Counted from the stretch's first letter, positions 8,116 to 17,250 are shown. The stretch: 64,000 nucleotides of DNA from Actinoplanes utahensis (GCF_016862455.1 NZ_BOMZ01000030.1:1-64000), one strand, 5' to 3'. Numbers and translations are program-made. The notes: generated by a model not told the origin, from the letters alone.

Positions 8116-9657
8116 GTGTCCACTCCTTGGTGGCGCGACGCGGTGATCTACCAGGTGTACCCGCGGAGCTTCGCGGACGGCGACGGGGACGGGGTCGGTG
8201 ACCTCGCCGGGGTCCGCGCGCGCCTCGGCCATCTGCGCGATCTCGGTGTCGACGCGATCTGGATGAGCCCGTGGTACCCGTCGCCGATGGCCGACGCCGG
8301 TTACGACGTGTCCGACTTCCGCGACATCGACCCGGCCTTCGGCACCCTGGCCGAGGCGGAGGCGCTGATCGCCGAGGCGCACGAGGCGGGCATCCGGATC
8401 ATCATCGACATCGTCCCCAACCACGTCTCCAGCGAGCACCCGTGGTTCCGAGCGGCATTGAAGGGTGGCAAGGAGCGGGACTACTTCTGGTTCCGTAAAA
8501 GCCAAAATATGCCTACAAAATGGATCGGGGAGTTCGGCGGTACGGCGTGGAGCCGGACCCCGGACGGCGAGGACTGGTACCTGCACCTGTTCACCCCGCA
8601 GCAGCCGGACCTGAACTGGGAGCACCCGGACGTGCGCGCGGAGTTCGAGAGCATCCTGCGGTTCTGGTTCGACCGGGGCGCCGACGGCATCCGGATCGAC
8701 TCGGCGGCCCTGCTGTTCAAGGACCCGGCGCTGCCCGAGGTCACCGACGGCGCGCCGCACCCGTTCCACGACCTGGACGCGGTGCACGACGTGTACCGGT
8801 CGTGGCGGCGGATCGCCGACGAGTACGACGACCGGGCGCTGATCGGCGAGGTGTGGATGCCGGACGTCGAACGGTTCACCAACTATCTGCGCGCGGACGA
8901 ACTGCACGCGGCGTTCAACTTCGACTTCCTCGGCTGCGCGTGGGACCCGTACCTCATGCGGTCCTGCATCGATCGCACCCTGGACGCGCACGCCCGCGTC
9001 GGCGCCCCGCCCACCTGGGTCCTGTCCAACCACGACGTGACCCGGCACGTCACCCGGTACGGCCGCACCGACACCACGTTCAGCTTCGAGAACAACCTCG
9101 ACGGCGTCCCGGTGGATCTCGAGCTGGGCACCCGGCGGGCCCGGGCGGCCGCGCTGCTGACCCTGTCGCTGCCCGGCGCGGCCTACCTCTACCAGGGCGA
9201 GGAGCTGGGCCTCTGGGAGAACGAGAACATCCCGGAGGACCAGATCCAGGATCCGATGTACGCCCGTCGCGGCCACACCCGGGACGGATGCCGGGTGCCG
9301 CTGCCGTGGTCCGGCGACGCGCCGCCGTACGGCTTCACCGAGGGCCGGCCGTGGCTGCCGCAACCGGCCGAGTGGAAGGACCGGACCGTCCAGGCGCAGA
9401 CCGGCGACCCCGGCTCGATGCTGGAGCTGTACCGCTCGGCGATCCGGCTGCGCACCTTCCGCGACCAGGGTTTCGCCTGGCTGCCCGGTGACGACCGGGT
9501 GCTCGCCTACACCCGCGGGCCGGAGTTCGCCTGCTACCTCAACCTCGCCGGCCGGCCCGTCAGGCTGCCGGACGGTTCCACCCCGATCCTGGCCAGCGGC
9601 CCTCTCGACGACGGATGTCTTCCCCCCGACACCGCCGTGTGGCTGCGAGCCAGGTGA
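8116..9657 (+). CDS. GH13 alpha-glucosidase
   Basis: A cytoplasmic 513-residue glycoside hydrolase of family 13, oligo-alpha-glucosidase type. Region I is DIVPNHVS. The nucleophile is Asp195 in DGIRIDSA, the acid/base Glu245 in LIGEVW, and the third carboxylate Asp307 in LSNHDVTR. It probably hydrolyses imported alpha-glucooligosaccharides to glucose. GTG 8116 is preferred because AAAGAGG (8104-8110) precedes it; ATG 8101 overlaps the permease stop and is the alternative. Residues 127-135 (RKSQNMPTK) are encoded by an AT-rich stretch with codons unlike the rest of the gene. No signal peptide is present, which fits intracellular processing of transported sugar. Confidence 0.93.
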   Translation: MSTPWWRDAVIYQVYPRSFADGDGDGVGDLAGVRARLGHLRDLGVDAIWMSPWYPSPMADAGYDVSDFRDIDPAFGTLAEAEALIAEAHEAGIRIIIDIVPNHVSSEHPWFRAALKGGKERDYFWFRKSQNMPTKWIGEFGGTAWSRTPDGEDWYLHLFTPQQPDLNWEHPDVRAEFESILRFWFDRGADGIRIDSAALLFKDPALPEVTDGAPHPFHDLDAVHDVYRSWRRIADEYDDRALIGEVWMPDVERFTNYLRADELHAAFNFDFLGCAWDPYLMRSCIDRTLDAHARVGAPPTWVLSNHDVTRHVTRYGRTDTTFSFENNLDGVPVDLELGTRRARAAALLTLSLPGAAYLYQGEELGLWENENIPEDQIQDPMYARRGHTRDGCRVPLPWSGDAPPYGFTEGRPWLPQPAEWKDRTVQAQTGDPGSMLELYRSAIRLRTFRDQGFAWLPGDDRVLAYTRGPEFACYLNLAGRPVRLPDGSTPILASGPLDDGCLPPDTAVWLRAR

Positions 9658-9717
9658 CTCGTCCAGGCGACGCGGCCTGGGTGCACCATCCCGTCCCGTA
9701 AGAAGAGAGGCGCTCCC

Positions 9718-12700
9718 ATGTCTCGACTACGGGTGCTCGCGGTCACCGCGGGCATCATCGCCGCACTCCTCCACGCACCGGCCGCCGCCACCGCGGCCGG
9801 TCCCAACCTCGCTGCCGGGAAGTCCTTCACCGCCGGCGGCCACTCCCAGGTCTACACCGCCGGCAACGCCGGTGACGGCAACGCGAACAGCTATTGGGAG
9901 AGCGCGAACGGCGCCTTTCCGCAGTGGATCCAGGTCGACCTCGGCGCCACCACCGAGATCGACCGGGCGGTCCTGAAGCTGCCGCCGGCCGCCGCCTGGG
10001 CCACCCGCACCCAGACGGTGACAGTCCAGGGCAGCACGAACGGCACCTCGTTCACCACCCTGAAATCCTCCGCCGGTTACACCTTCGACCCGGCCTCGGC
10101 GAACACCGTCACCGTCGGCCTCACCGCTGTCAGCGTCCGCTTCGTCCGGCTGACGTTCACGGCGAACACCGGCTGGCCCGCCGCGCAGCTCTCCGAACTG
10201 GAGATCTACGGGCCGGGCGGCGAAGAACCGCCGCCGCCGACCGGGACGAACCTCGCGGCGAAGAAGCCGGCCGAGGCGTCCTCCACGGTGCACACCTTCG
10301 CGGCGGTCAACGCCAACGACGAGGACACCGCCACCTACTGGGAGGGCGGCGGGCTGCCGGCCGACCTGACCGTCAAGCTTGGCGCGAACGCGGCCCTGAC
10401 CTCGGTGGTCGTCAAACTCAACCCGGCAGGCGCGTGGGGCGCCCGGACACAGACCTTCGCGGTCCTCGGCCGGGCACAGGACGGCTCCGGGTTCACCACG
10501 GTCGCGGCCGCCAAGGCGTACGCCTTCGATCCCGCCTCCGGCAACACCGTGACCATTCCGGTCTCGGCGACCCTCGCCGACCTGCGCCTCTCCTTCAGCG
10601 GCAACACCGGGGCGCCGAGCGGGCAGGTCGCGGAGGTGCAGGCGTTCGGCTCTCTCGCGCCCAACCCGGATCTGACCATCACCGGCACCGGCTTCTCCCC
10701 CGCAGCCCCGGTCGAGACGGACGCGATCACCGCGTCGGCCACGGTCCGCAACGCGGGCACGGCGCCGTCCGCCGCCACCAACGTCAACTTCTACCTGGGT
10801 ACGGCCAGAGCAGGGACCGTGGCCGTCCCGTCGCTGGCGGCCGGTCAGTCACAGACGGTGTCGGCGAGCATCGGGGTAAAGGACTCCGGCAGCTACCAGT
10901 TGTCGGCGAGGGTCGACGAGGCCGGCACAGTCGTCGAGACCAACGAGGCGAACAACGCGTGGACCCACCCGTCCGCGCTCGTCGTCACCCCGGTGAGCAG
11001 CGCCGACCTGATCGCCTCCACTGTCACGTGGACGCCGGCCACCCCGGCGCCCGGCGCCGCGGTGTCGTTCGCCGTCACGCTGCGCAATCAGGGCTCGGCC
11101 GCCACGTCGTCCGGCGCGCACGGCGTGACGGTGACGATCCTCAGCGGCTCATCGGTGGTCCGCACCCTGACCGGGTCGTACACCGGCACCCTGGCCGCCG
11201 GCGCCTCGACAGTCCTCAACCTCGGTTCGTGGACCGCGGCGAACGGCCGCTACACGGTCCGGACGGTGGTCGCGCCGGACTCCGCGGAGCTGCCGGTCAA
11301 GCAGGCCAACAACACCAGCGAGAAGCCGTTCTTCGTGGGCCGCGGCGCGAACATGCCGTTCGACTTCTACGAGGCCGAGGACGGCCAGACCGGCGGCGGC
11401 GCGGCAGTCGTTGGGCCCAACCGCAAGGTCGGTGACCTGGCCGGGGAGGCGTCCGGCCGCAAGGCGGTCACCCTGAACCAGACCGGCGCGTACGTCCAGT
11501 GGACCAGCCGGGCGGCGACGAACACGGTGGTCGCGCGGTTCTCCATCCCGGACGGCACGACCAGCTCGGTGAACGTCTACGTCAACGGCACCCTCAACCG
11601 GAGCCTGCCGCTGACCTCGAAATACGCCTGGCTGTACGGCAACGAGGCGGCCCCGCAGAACTCCGGGACCAACCCGCGGCACATCTACGACGAAGCGAAC
11701 ATCATGCTGACCGGATCGTTCCCGGCGGGCAGCACGATCAAGCTCCAGAAGGACGCCGCCAACGCCGGGCCGATCGCGATCGACTTCATCAACCTGGAGC
11801 AGGTCACGGCCATCGCCAACCCGGACCCGGCCCGCTACGTGGTGCCGACCGGTTTCGATCAGCAGTCGGTGCAGAACGCCCTGGACACCGCCCGGCAGGA
11901 CACCACCAAGGTCGGCGTCTACCTTCCGGCGGGCGACTACCAGACCTCCAACAAGTTCCAGGTGTACGGTCGGGCGCTCAAGGTCGTCGGCGCCGGACCG
12001 TGGTTCACCCGCTTCCACACGCCGTCCACCCAGACCGAGACGGACGCCGGCTTCCGGGCCGACGCCACCGCCAACGGATCGACGTTCGCGGACTTCGCGT
12101 TCTTCGGCAACTACACGATCCGCATCGACGGGCCCGGCAAGGTCTTCGACTTCGCCAACGTCAGCGGCATCACCATCGACAACATCTGGGCCGAGCACGT
12201 GGTCTGCCTGTACTGGGGCGCGAACACCGACAACATGGTGATCAGGAACGCGCGGATCCGGAACACCTTCGCCGACGGCGTGAACATGACCAACGGCTCG
12301 ACCGGCAACCTGGTCGACAACAACGAGGCCCGGGCCACCGGCGACGACAGCTTCGCGCTGTTCTCGGCGATCGACGCGGGCGGCGCCGACGAGATCAACA
12401 ACGTCTATTCCAACCTCACGTCGATCCTGACGTGGCGGGCCGCCGGCATCGCCGTCTACGGCGGGTACGCGAACACGTTCAAGAACATCTACATCGCCGA
12501 CACCCTCGTGTACTCGGGCATCACGATCAGCTCACTGGACTTCGGGTACCCGATGAACGGGTTCGGGGCCGACCCGCCGACCGTCTTCGACAACATCTCG
12601 ATCGTCCGGGCCGGCGGCCACTTCTGGGGCGACCAGGTGTTCCCGGCGATCTGGGTGTTCTCCGCGTCGAAGGTGTTCCAGGGCATCCGGGTCTCGAACG

Positions 12701-12993
12701 TGGACATCGTCGACCCGACGTACTCCGGGATCATGTTCCAGACCAACTACGTGGGCGGGCAGCCGCAGAACCCGATCAAGGACACGGTCTTCACCAACGT
12801 GTCGATCACCGGGGCGCAGCGCAGCGGTGACCAGTACGACGCCAAGTCCGGTTACGCGGTCTGGGCCAACCCGATGCCGGAGGCCGGCCAGGGTCCCGCG
12901 GTCGGCTCGGTGACCTTCAACAACCTGCAGCTCAGCGACAACTACCGGGACATCGAGAACCCGACCGGCACCTTCACCATCACCCGCAACTAG
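9718..12993 (+). CDS. Secreted GH87 alpha-1,3-glucanase / mycodextranase
   Basis: A 1091-residue secreted enzyme. A Sec signal peptide (1-27, ending ATAA) is followed by two discoidin/F5-8C-type domains (about 28-162 and 176-311), two CARDB adhesion-type beta domains (about 316-426 and 429-541), a CBM-like beta sandwich (about 546-698, starting FYEAEDG) and a right-handed beta-helix (about 707-1091). The helix matches GH87: FADGVNMTNGSTGNLVDNN then ATGDDSFALFSAIDAGGAD. Asp853, Asp876 and Asp877 have the D-x22-DD spacing I recall for the GH87 catalytic residues. GH87 members cut alpha-1,3-glucan (mutan) or alternating alpha-1,3/1,4-glucan (nigeran), both fungal or biofilm polymers. It starts 60 nt after the GH13 gene behind an AGAAGAGAGG element and is probably co-transcribed. 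The choice between the two substrates is open. Confidence 0.9.
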   Translation: MSRLRVLAVTAGIIAALLHAPAAATAAGPNLAAGKSFTAGGHSQVYTAGNAGDGNANSYWESANGAFPQWIQVDLGATTEIDRAVLKLPPAAAWATRTQTVTVQGSTNGTSFTTLKSSAGYTFDPASANTVTVGLTAVSVRFVRLTFTANTGWPAAQLSELEIYGPGGEEPPPPTGTNLAAKKPAEASSTVHTFAAVNANDEDTATYWEGGGLPADLTVKLGANAALTSVVVKLNPAGAWGARTQTFAVLGRAQDGSGFTTVAAAKAYAFDPASGNTVTIPVSATLADLRLSFSGNTGAPSGQVAEVQAFGSLAPNPDLTITGTGFSPAAPVETDAITASATVRNAGTAPSAATNVNFYLGTARAGTVAVPSLAAGQSQTVSASIGVKDSGSYQLSARVDEAGTVVETNEANNAWTHPSALVVTPVSSADLIASTVTWTPATPAPGAAVSFAVTLRNQGSAATSSGAHGVTVTILSGSSVVRTLTGSYTGTLAAGASTVLNLGSWTAANGRYTVRTVVAPDSAELPVKQANNTSEKPFFVGRGANMPFDFYEAEDGQTGGGAAVVGPNRKVGDLAGEASGRKAVTLNQTGAYVQWTSRAATNTVVARFSIPDGTTSSVNVYVNGTLNRSLPLTSKYAWLYGNEAAPQNSGTNPRHIYDEANIMLTGSFPAGSTIKLQKDAANAGPIAIDFINLEQVTAIANPDPARYVVPTGFDQQSVQNALDTARQDTTKVGVYLPAGDYQTSNKFQVYGRALKVVGAGPWFTRFHTPSTQTETDAGFRADATANGSTFADFAFFGNYTIRIDGPGKVFDFANVSGITIDNIWAEHVVCLYWGANTDNMVIRNARIRNTFADGVNMTNGSTGNLVDNNEARATGDDSFALFSAIDAGGADEINNVYSNLTSILTWRAAGIAVYGGYANTFKNIYIADTLVYSGITISSLDFGYPMNGFGADPPTVFDNISIVRAGGHFWGDQVFPAIWVFSASKVFQGIRVSNVDIVDPTYSGIMFQTNYVGGQPQNPIKDTVFTNVSITGAQRSGDQYDAKSGYAVWANPMPEAGQGPAVGSVTFNNLQLSDNYRDIENPTGTFTITRN

Positions 12994-13010
12994 AGACCCA
13001 CGGGGAGGAG

Positions 13011-13045
13011 CGTCGCCCGCGCAGCCGGCGCGGGCGACGTTCTTT
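13011..13045 (+). terminator. Rho-independent terminator after the GH87 gene
   Basis: A 12-bp perfect stem (CGTCGCCCGCGC at 13011-13022 with its complement at 13028-13039) has a 5-nt loop and is followed by TTCTTT. It closes the alpha-glucan operon. Its 3' flank overlaps the -10 of the next gene. Confidence 0.88.
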
Positions 13046-13056
13046 AACATTCATCG
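13045..13056 (+). promoter_or_regulatory. Leaderless-type -10 element
   Basis: TAACAT at 13045-13050 lies 7 nt ahead of GTG 13057, so the transcript would start at the start codon. No Shine-Dalgarno and no clear -35 are seen; the -35 region would fall inside the terminator hairpin. Confidence 0.4.
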
Positions 13057-13542
13057 GTGCATATCGAGTTCACCCACACCCGCACTCCTGAATACTTCCG
13101 GCGCCAGTTCGCCCGGGGCGCCGACATGATCGTCGGGCCGGTCCGGATGGTCGGCGTCATCGTCGCCTTCGCCGCGCTGTTCATCGCGCTCGCCGGGGAG
13201 TTCGCCCCGAAGGCCCTGTTCACCGGCGGCGCGCTGCTGGCGCTGGCGGCCGCGCTGTTCGGGTTCGCCTTCTGGCGATGGAAGCGTGCGGTGACCGTGC
13301 CGGAGAGCTGGCTCAACCCGCGGACCTGGGTGCTCACCACCACGAGCTTCACCTCGTCCACCGAGAACTCGTCCGCCGAGGTCGACTGGAGCGCGTTCGG
13401 GTCCGTGCAGGTGACCGAACAGGCCTACCTGCTCGTCACCAGACAGGCGAAGATCTACGACATCCCCCGCGAGCCGCTGACCGCCGAACAGGACGCCGAG
13501 CTCCGGGCGTTCCTGCACGACCTGGCGCCGGCCGCGGGATGA
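13057..13542 (+). CDS. Small membrane protein, YcxB-like
   Basis: A 161-residue protein with two closely spaced transmembrane helices (about residues 24-46 and 52-72) after a short cytoplasmic segment. A C-terminal soluble domain follows (WVLTTTSFTSSTENSSAEVDWSAF, AYLLVTRQAKIYDIPREPL), resembling the YcxB-like/PH-type domain of small bacterial membrane proteins. The function of that family is unknown. The stop overlaps the next start as ATGA, so the two similar proteins are coupled and may form a pair. Confidence 0.8.
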   Translation: MHIEFTHTRTPEYFRRQFARGADMIVGPVRMVGVIVAFAALFIALAGEFAPKALFTGGALLALAAALFGFAFWRWKRAVTVPESWLNPRTWVLTTTSFTSSTENSSAEVDWSAFGSVQVTEQAYLLVTRQAKIYDIPREPLTAEQDAELRAFLHDLAPAAG

Positions 13543-14030
13543 ACATCCAGTTCAGTCGCGAGGAGCCGCTGCGCATGCCCGGCCACGAGGGCTCCCGGCG
13601 CCTGATGTGGTGGTGGAACGGCGCGATCGCGATCCCCCTGCTGATCGTCGGCGCCGGCGGGACCTTCCTCGCCTGGCGTTCCCACTCGCCCGGCGACGTC
13701 AAGGCGGCGGCCGTGCTCTTCCTCACCGTCGGCACGATCGCCCTCACCCGTGCGCTGTACGTGTACCGGCGGGTCCGGCGCCTCGTCGAACCGCAGCCGG
13801 AGCACTGGCTCGTCACCGACGAGACGATCGAGGTCCGCACCATGGAAGGACGCCGTACCTGGAAGTGGGCCGGGATCCGGTCGGCCACGGTGCGCCCGGA
13901 CCGATATGTTCTCGCCGGCCCGCAGACGCTGGAACTGCCCCGCCCCGACGACGCCGCGGATCGTGCCGAACTGGACGAATTCCTCAGCCGGTTGACCCGT
14001 GCGGGGGATCAGCACGGTCGATCGAGTTGA
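13539..14030 (+). CDS. Small membrane protein, paralogue-like partner of the preceding gene
   Basis: A 163-residue protein with the same layout as its neighbour: a short N terminus, two transmembrane helices (about 28-48 and 55-75), then a soluble domain (HWLVTDETIEVRTMEGRRTWKWAGI, YVLAGPQTLELPRPDDAADRAELDEFL). The frame extends upstream to 13278, but the ATG at 13539 overlaps the preceding stop as ATGA and gives the membrane topology expected from the neighbour. It may form a heteromer with the 13057 product. No function is recognised. Confidence 0.8.
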   Translation: MNIQFSREEPLRMPGHEGSRRLMWWWNGAIAIPLLIVGAGGTFLAWRSHSPGDVKAAAVLFLTVGTIALTRALYVYRRVRRLVEPQPEHWLVTDETIEVRTMEGRRTWKWAGIRSATVRPDRYVLAGPQTLELPRPDDAADRAELDEFLSRLTRAGDQHGRSS

Positions 14031-14052
14031 TCCGGCGGGATAGCCTCGCACT

Positions 14053-14826
14053 ATGCAGCCCGATCCGCGCTGGCAGCGCCCACCCGTACCACCCGTCACG
14101 GGCTGGTGGTTCCTCGTGCCGCTGTTCACCTGCGGCTTCGCCACCCCGCTGATGGTGCTGATCGGCGGGTCGCGCCTGCGCTCCCGGTTCCACCAGATCT
14201 GCGCGGCCGGCTATCTCGCCCTGATCTTCGTGCTCTGCGGGCTCGCCAGCGTCCGCGACGACGGCGCCGAGACCGGTTTCCTCAGCGGGCTGTACGCGTT
14301 CAGCTACCTCACCCTGTGGATCGGCGGCACGGCGCACACCGCGGTCCTGCAGACCCAGGTCCGCAACGCCTTCTTCCGGTACGCCACCCAGCAGTACCCA
14401 CCGGGCGCCGGCCCCGCGCCGCACCACCCCGGGCTGACCTACTACCCGCAGACCCCGCCGGCCTGGCACCAGTCGCTGCGGGTCGATCCGGCGCTGGCCG
14501 CGGCGCAGTGGCGGGCCGCCCGTCGCGAGGAGGCCCGCCAGCTGCAGTCCAGTCAGCCGGCTCTGGCGTCCGAACTGATGATCGGACGCCCCGACCTGCC
14601 CGGCCGTCAGTACGACGACGGTGGGCTGATCGACGTCAATCACGTGCCGGCCGACCTGATGATGCGTCACCTGTCGATCGAGCGGCCGCTCGCGGAGCAG
14701 ATCGTCGCGGCCCGCGAGCTGCACAACGGTTTCACCGCCCCGGAGGAGCTGGTCGTCTTCTGCGACGGCCTCACCCCCAACAAGCTGGAGCTCTTCCGCG
14801 ACCGCCTGATCTTCATCCCTCGTTAG
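14053..14826 (+). CDS. Membrane protein with C-terminal helix-hairpin-helix domain
   Basis: A 257-residue protein. Three or four hydrophobic helices (about residues 17-35, 52-68 and 78-95) are followed by a Pro/Tyr-rich linker (YPPGAGPAPHHPGLTYYPQTPP) and a soluble C terminus. LIDVNHVPADLMMRHLSIERPLAEQIVAAR with GFTAPEELVVFCDGL resembles the helix-hairpin-helix module of ComEA-like proteins, which bind DNA or act in protein contacts. TAGCCT at 14041-14046 lies 7 nt ahead of the ATG, so the gene may be leaderless, but there is no good -35. The role is unknown. The ComEA resemblance alone does not show a competence function. Confidence 0.75.
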   Translation: MQPDPRWQRPPVPPVTGWWFLVPLFTCGFATPLMVLIGGSRLRSRFHQICAAGYLALIFVLCGLASVRDDGAETGFLSGLYAFSYLTLWIGGTAHTAVLQTQVRNAFFRYATQQYPPGAGPAPHHPGLTYYPQTPPAWHQSLRVDPALAAAQWRAARREEARQLQSSQPALASELMIGRPDLPGRQYDDGGLIDVNHVPADLMMRHLSIERPLAEQIVAARELHNGFTAPEELVVFCDGLTPNKLELFRDRLIFIPR

Positions 14827-15016
14827 CACTGCTACGGCGGTTGCCCGCCTCCGGTCCGCGGTGGTTCTCTCCCATCATGCTCCGGTACGGGCCACGCGAC
14901 GTCCCGTGCCTCGCGGCGGCCACGGCGGGCCTTCCCGCACGACCGTCCCCGGCTGCGGGTCATGCACGCCCGTCCCGGTCACCCCGGTCCGCCGCCGGGC
15001 ATCCGCCGTAGCGGTA

Positions 15017-17140
15017 TCAGGCCGCCGGCTGGGCGGCGACCGGGCGGGGGTCGTGGAGTGGGTCGAGCTCGTACATGCGGGCCTCGGCCAGGTCGAAGTA
15101 CATGCCGGCGAGGCGCAGACGGCCGGCGGACTCGGCGGCGCGGACCGTCGGGTAGGTCCGCAGGTTGGTGAGCTGCTGGAGGACGTTGTCGGCGCAGCAG
15201 CGTTCCTCGTCGGTGACGTCGCTGAACCGTACCGTGGAGAGATCCAGCCAGGCGCCGAGCGACGAGCCCGGACCGGCCGCGCCGTTCATCAGGGCCCGCA
15301 CCGCGCCGCAGCCGGAGTGACCGCAGACGGTGATGGTGGTGACGCCGAGGATGTCCACGGCGTATTCGACGGCCGCGCCGACCGACGTGTCGCCGGAGCC
15401 GTGCGCCGGGACGATGTTGCCGATGTTGCGGACGCAGAACAGGTCGCCGGGACCGCTCGCGGTGATCAGGTTGGGCACCACGCGCGAGTCGGCGCAGGTG
15501 ATGAAGAGCTGCTGCGGGCGCTGGCCGTCGCGGGCCAGGTCGGCCAGTTGGGGCCGGACCAGCGGGGCCACGTTGCGCTCGAACTCGGCGATGCCGACCG
15601 CCATGGCGTCCCTGCGCTGCTGGTCCATGTCCTGCCAGCGGGACCAGGAGCCGACCAGCCGCGGGGTGCGTTTGCCGCCGCCGAGCCGGCCCGAGGTGGC
15701 CTGGTGGAACCAGGAGTCGTGCACCTCCCGGATGGTCACCGAGCCGCCGGCCCGTTCGTACCCGGATCGCCAGTCCTTGATCGTCTCGAAGGCCCCGTGG
15801 TCCAGGTAGTCCAGGTGCAGCTCCAGGTCGACGGCCTGGCCGGGCGGCAGGGCGTGCAGCTCGCGGCTGAGCCGGGCCGACTCGACGAACGACAGGGTGC
15901 CGTTGATGGTGACCAGCCAGGAGCCGGGGGCGCGCTCGACCCGGCGGATGTCCGAGCGGGTGAGCCGCCAGAGGATCAGCGTGGCCGCGGTGATCATGCC
16001 GAGGGCGACGCCGGTGAGCAGGTCGGTGCAGACGACGCCGAGCGCGGTGATCAGATAGGTGGGCAGTTCCCGGTGCCGGGCGTAGGTGCGGATCTGGGCC
16101 AGGCTGACCAGCCGCAGCCCGACGACGATCAGCACGGCGGCCAGCACCGCCATCGGGATGGTCTCCAGCAGGTCGGCGAAGAGCAGCACGAACGCCGCGA
16201 TCCACAGACCGTGCATGATCGCTGACGCCCGGGTACGCGCCCCGGCCGCCACGTTCGTCGAGCTGCGCACGATGACCCCGGTGACCGGCAGGCCGCCGAG
16301 CAGCCCGCAGGTGGTGTTGGCGACGCCCTGGGCGACCAGTTCCCGGTTGAGGTCGGCGCGGGGGCCGTCGTGCATCCGGTCCACGGCGACGGCGGAGAGA
16401 AGCGACTCCACGCTGGCGACGATGGCGATGGTCAGCACCGCCACGGTGATCTCGCGCAGCGGGGCGTCCGGCCAGGCCGGCCGGATCAGGCCGGCCAGCG
16501 GTTCGTCGGGCAGGCGGACCCGTTCCACGTCGGCGCCCATGGCGGTGGCCAGCGCGGTCATCGAGACGACGGCGACCAGGGCGGCCGGCAGCAGGGAGAT
16601 CTTGACCAGGCGCGGCCAGATGATCAGGATCCCGACGGTCAGCGCCCCGAGCAGGGCGGCCGCGCCGTGGTGGGCGGCGATCTGACCGGGCAGGTCGATG
16701 AGGTTGTGCCAGGCCGAGCTCTGCGGGGCGCCGCCGAGCATCACGTGCACCTGGCTGAGCGCGATCACCAGGCCGATGCCGGCGAGCATGCCGTGCACGA
16801 CGGCGGGTGACAGGGCGAGGGCGGCACGGCCCAGCCGGGACGCGCCGAGGACGATCTGGACCAGGCCGGCGACCGCGACGACGGCGGCCGTGCCGGCGAA
16901 GCCGAATTCGGCGACGGTCCCGGCGACGATCACGGTGAGCCCCGCCGCAGGCCCACTGACCTGCAGCGGGGCGCCGCCTAACGCGCCCGCGACGATGCCG
17001 CCGACGACTGCGGCGACCAATCCAGCGAGTAGGGGAGCCCCCGAGGCCGCGGCGATACCCAGCGACAACGGGATGGCGATCAGGAACACGACGATGGACG
17101 CCGGCAAGTCCCGGCGCAACAACTGCGTCAAGTCGGACAT
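15017..17140 (-). CDS. SulP-type anion transporter fused to beta-carbonic anhydrase
   Basis: A 707-residue two-part protein. Residues about 1-400 are a SulP/SLC26 membrane transporter with about 11-12 helices (FLIAIPLSLGIAAASGAPL, GPAAGLTVIVAG). A short STAS-like segment follows (about 420-500, GTLSFVESARLSREL). The C terminus is a beta-carbonic anhydrase with zinc ligands Cys549, His608 and Cys611 and the Asp551/Arg553 dyad (CADSR, HSGCG). The fusion suggests bicarbonate uptake linked to CO2/bicarbonate interconversion; related fusions occur in mycobacteria. The frame extends to 17209, but the ATG at 17140 starts the typical SulP sequence MSDLTQLLRRDLPAS. The transported anion is inferred. 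Confidence 0.93.
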   Translation of the reverse strand: MSDLTQLLRRDLPASIVVFLIAIPLSLGIAAASGAPLLAGLVAAVVGGIVAGALGGAPLQVSGPAAGLTVIVAGTVAEFGFAGTAAVVAVAGLVQIVLGASRLGRAALALSPAVVHGMLAGIGLVIALSQVHVMLGGAPQSSAWHNLIDLPGQIAAHHGAAALLGALTVGILIIWPRLVKISLLPAALVAVVSMTALATAMGADVERVRLPDEPLAGLIRPAWPDAPLREITVAVLTIAIVASVESLLSAVAVDRMHDGPRADLNRELVAQGVANTTCGLLGGLPVTGVIVRSSTNVAAGARTRASAIMHGLWIAAFVLLFADLLETIPMAVLAAVLIVVGLRLVSLAQIRTYARHRELPTYLITALGVVCTDLLTGVALGMITAATLILWRLTRSDIRRVERAPGSWLVTINGTLSFVESARLSRELHALPPGQAVDLELHLDYLDHGAFETIKDWRSGYERAGGSVTIREVHDSWFHQATSGRLGGGKRTPRLVGSWSRWQDMDQQRRDAMAVGIAEFERNVAPLVRPQLADLARDGQRPQQLFITCADSRVVPNLITASGPGDLFCVRNIGNIVPAHGSGDTSVGAAVEYAVDILGVTTITVCGHSGCGAVRALMNGAAGPGSSLGAWLDLSTVRFSDVTDEERCCADNVLQQLTNLRTYPTVRAAESAGRLRLAGMYFDLAEARMYELDPLHDPRPVAAQPAA

Positions 17141-17171
17141 TTCGGCAATGTACCCAATGATGGTTAACGGG

Positions 17172-17199
17172 TCATTACGTAAACGCCCCTTACCGTCAA
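17172..17199 (-). promoter_or_regulatory. Candidate promoter of the SulP-carbonic anhydrase gene
   Basis: Reading the minus strand, TTGACG (17199-17194) and TAATGA (17177-17172) are 16 bp apart and lie 30-60 nt ahead of the ATG at 17140. The -35 is good and the -10 imperfect. Confidence 0.4.
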
Positions 17200-17210
17200 G
17201 ACACAGCAAA

Positions 17211-17239
17211 CTGCCGCCTGGCTGTCAGCCAGGCGGCAG
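17211..17239 (-). terminator. Hairpin terminator downstream of the epimerase gene
   Basis: A perfect 13-bp stem (17211-17223 with 17227-17239) has a 3-nt loop. On the minus strand it is followed by TTTGCTGTG. It would stop transcription from the epimerase gene before the SulP promoter. Confidence 0.75.
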
Positions 17240-17250
17240 GAGATGCAGGT

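Noticed and set aside
14831-15012. 10-bp inverted repeat GCTACGGCGG/CCGCCGTAGC flanking a 162-nt gap
   Set aside because: Arms are short for GC-rich DNA, there is no target duplication and no transposase between them. It is probably chance.
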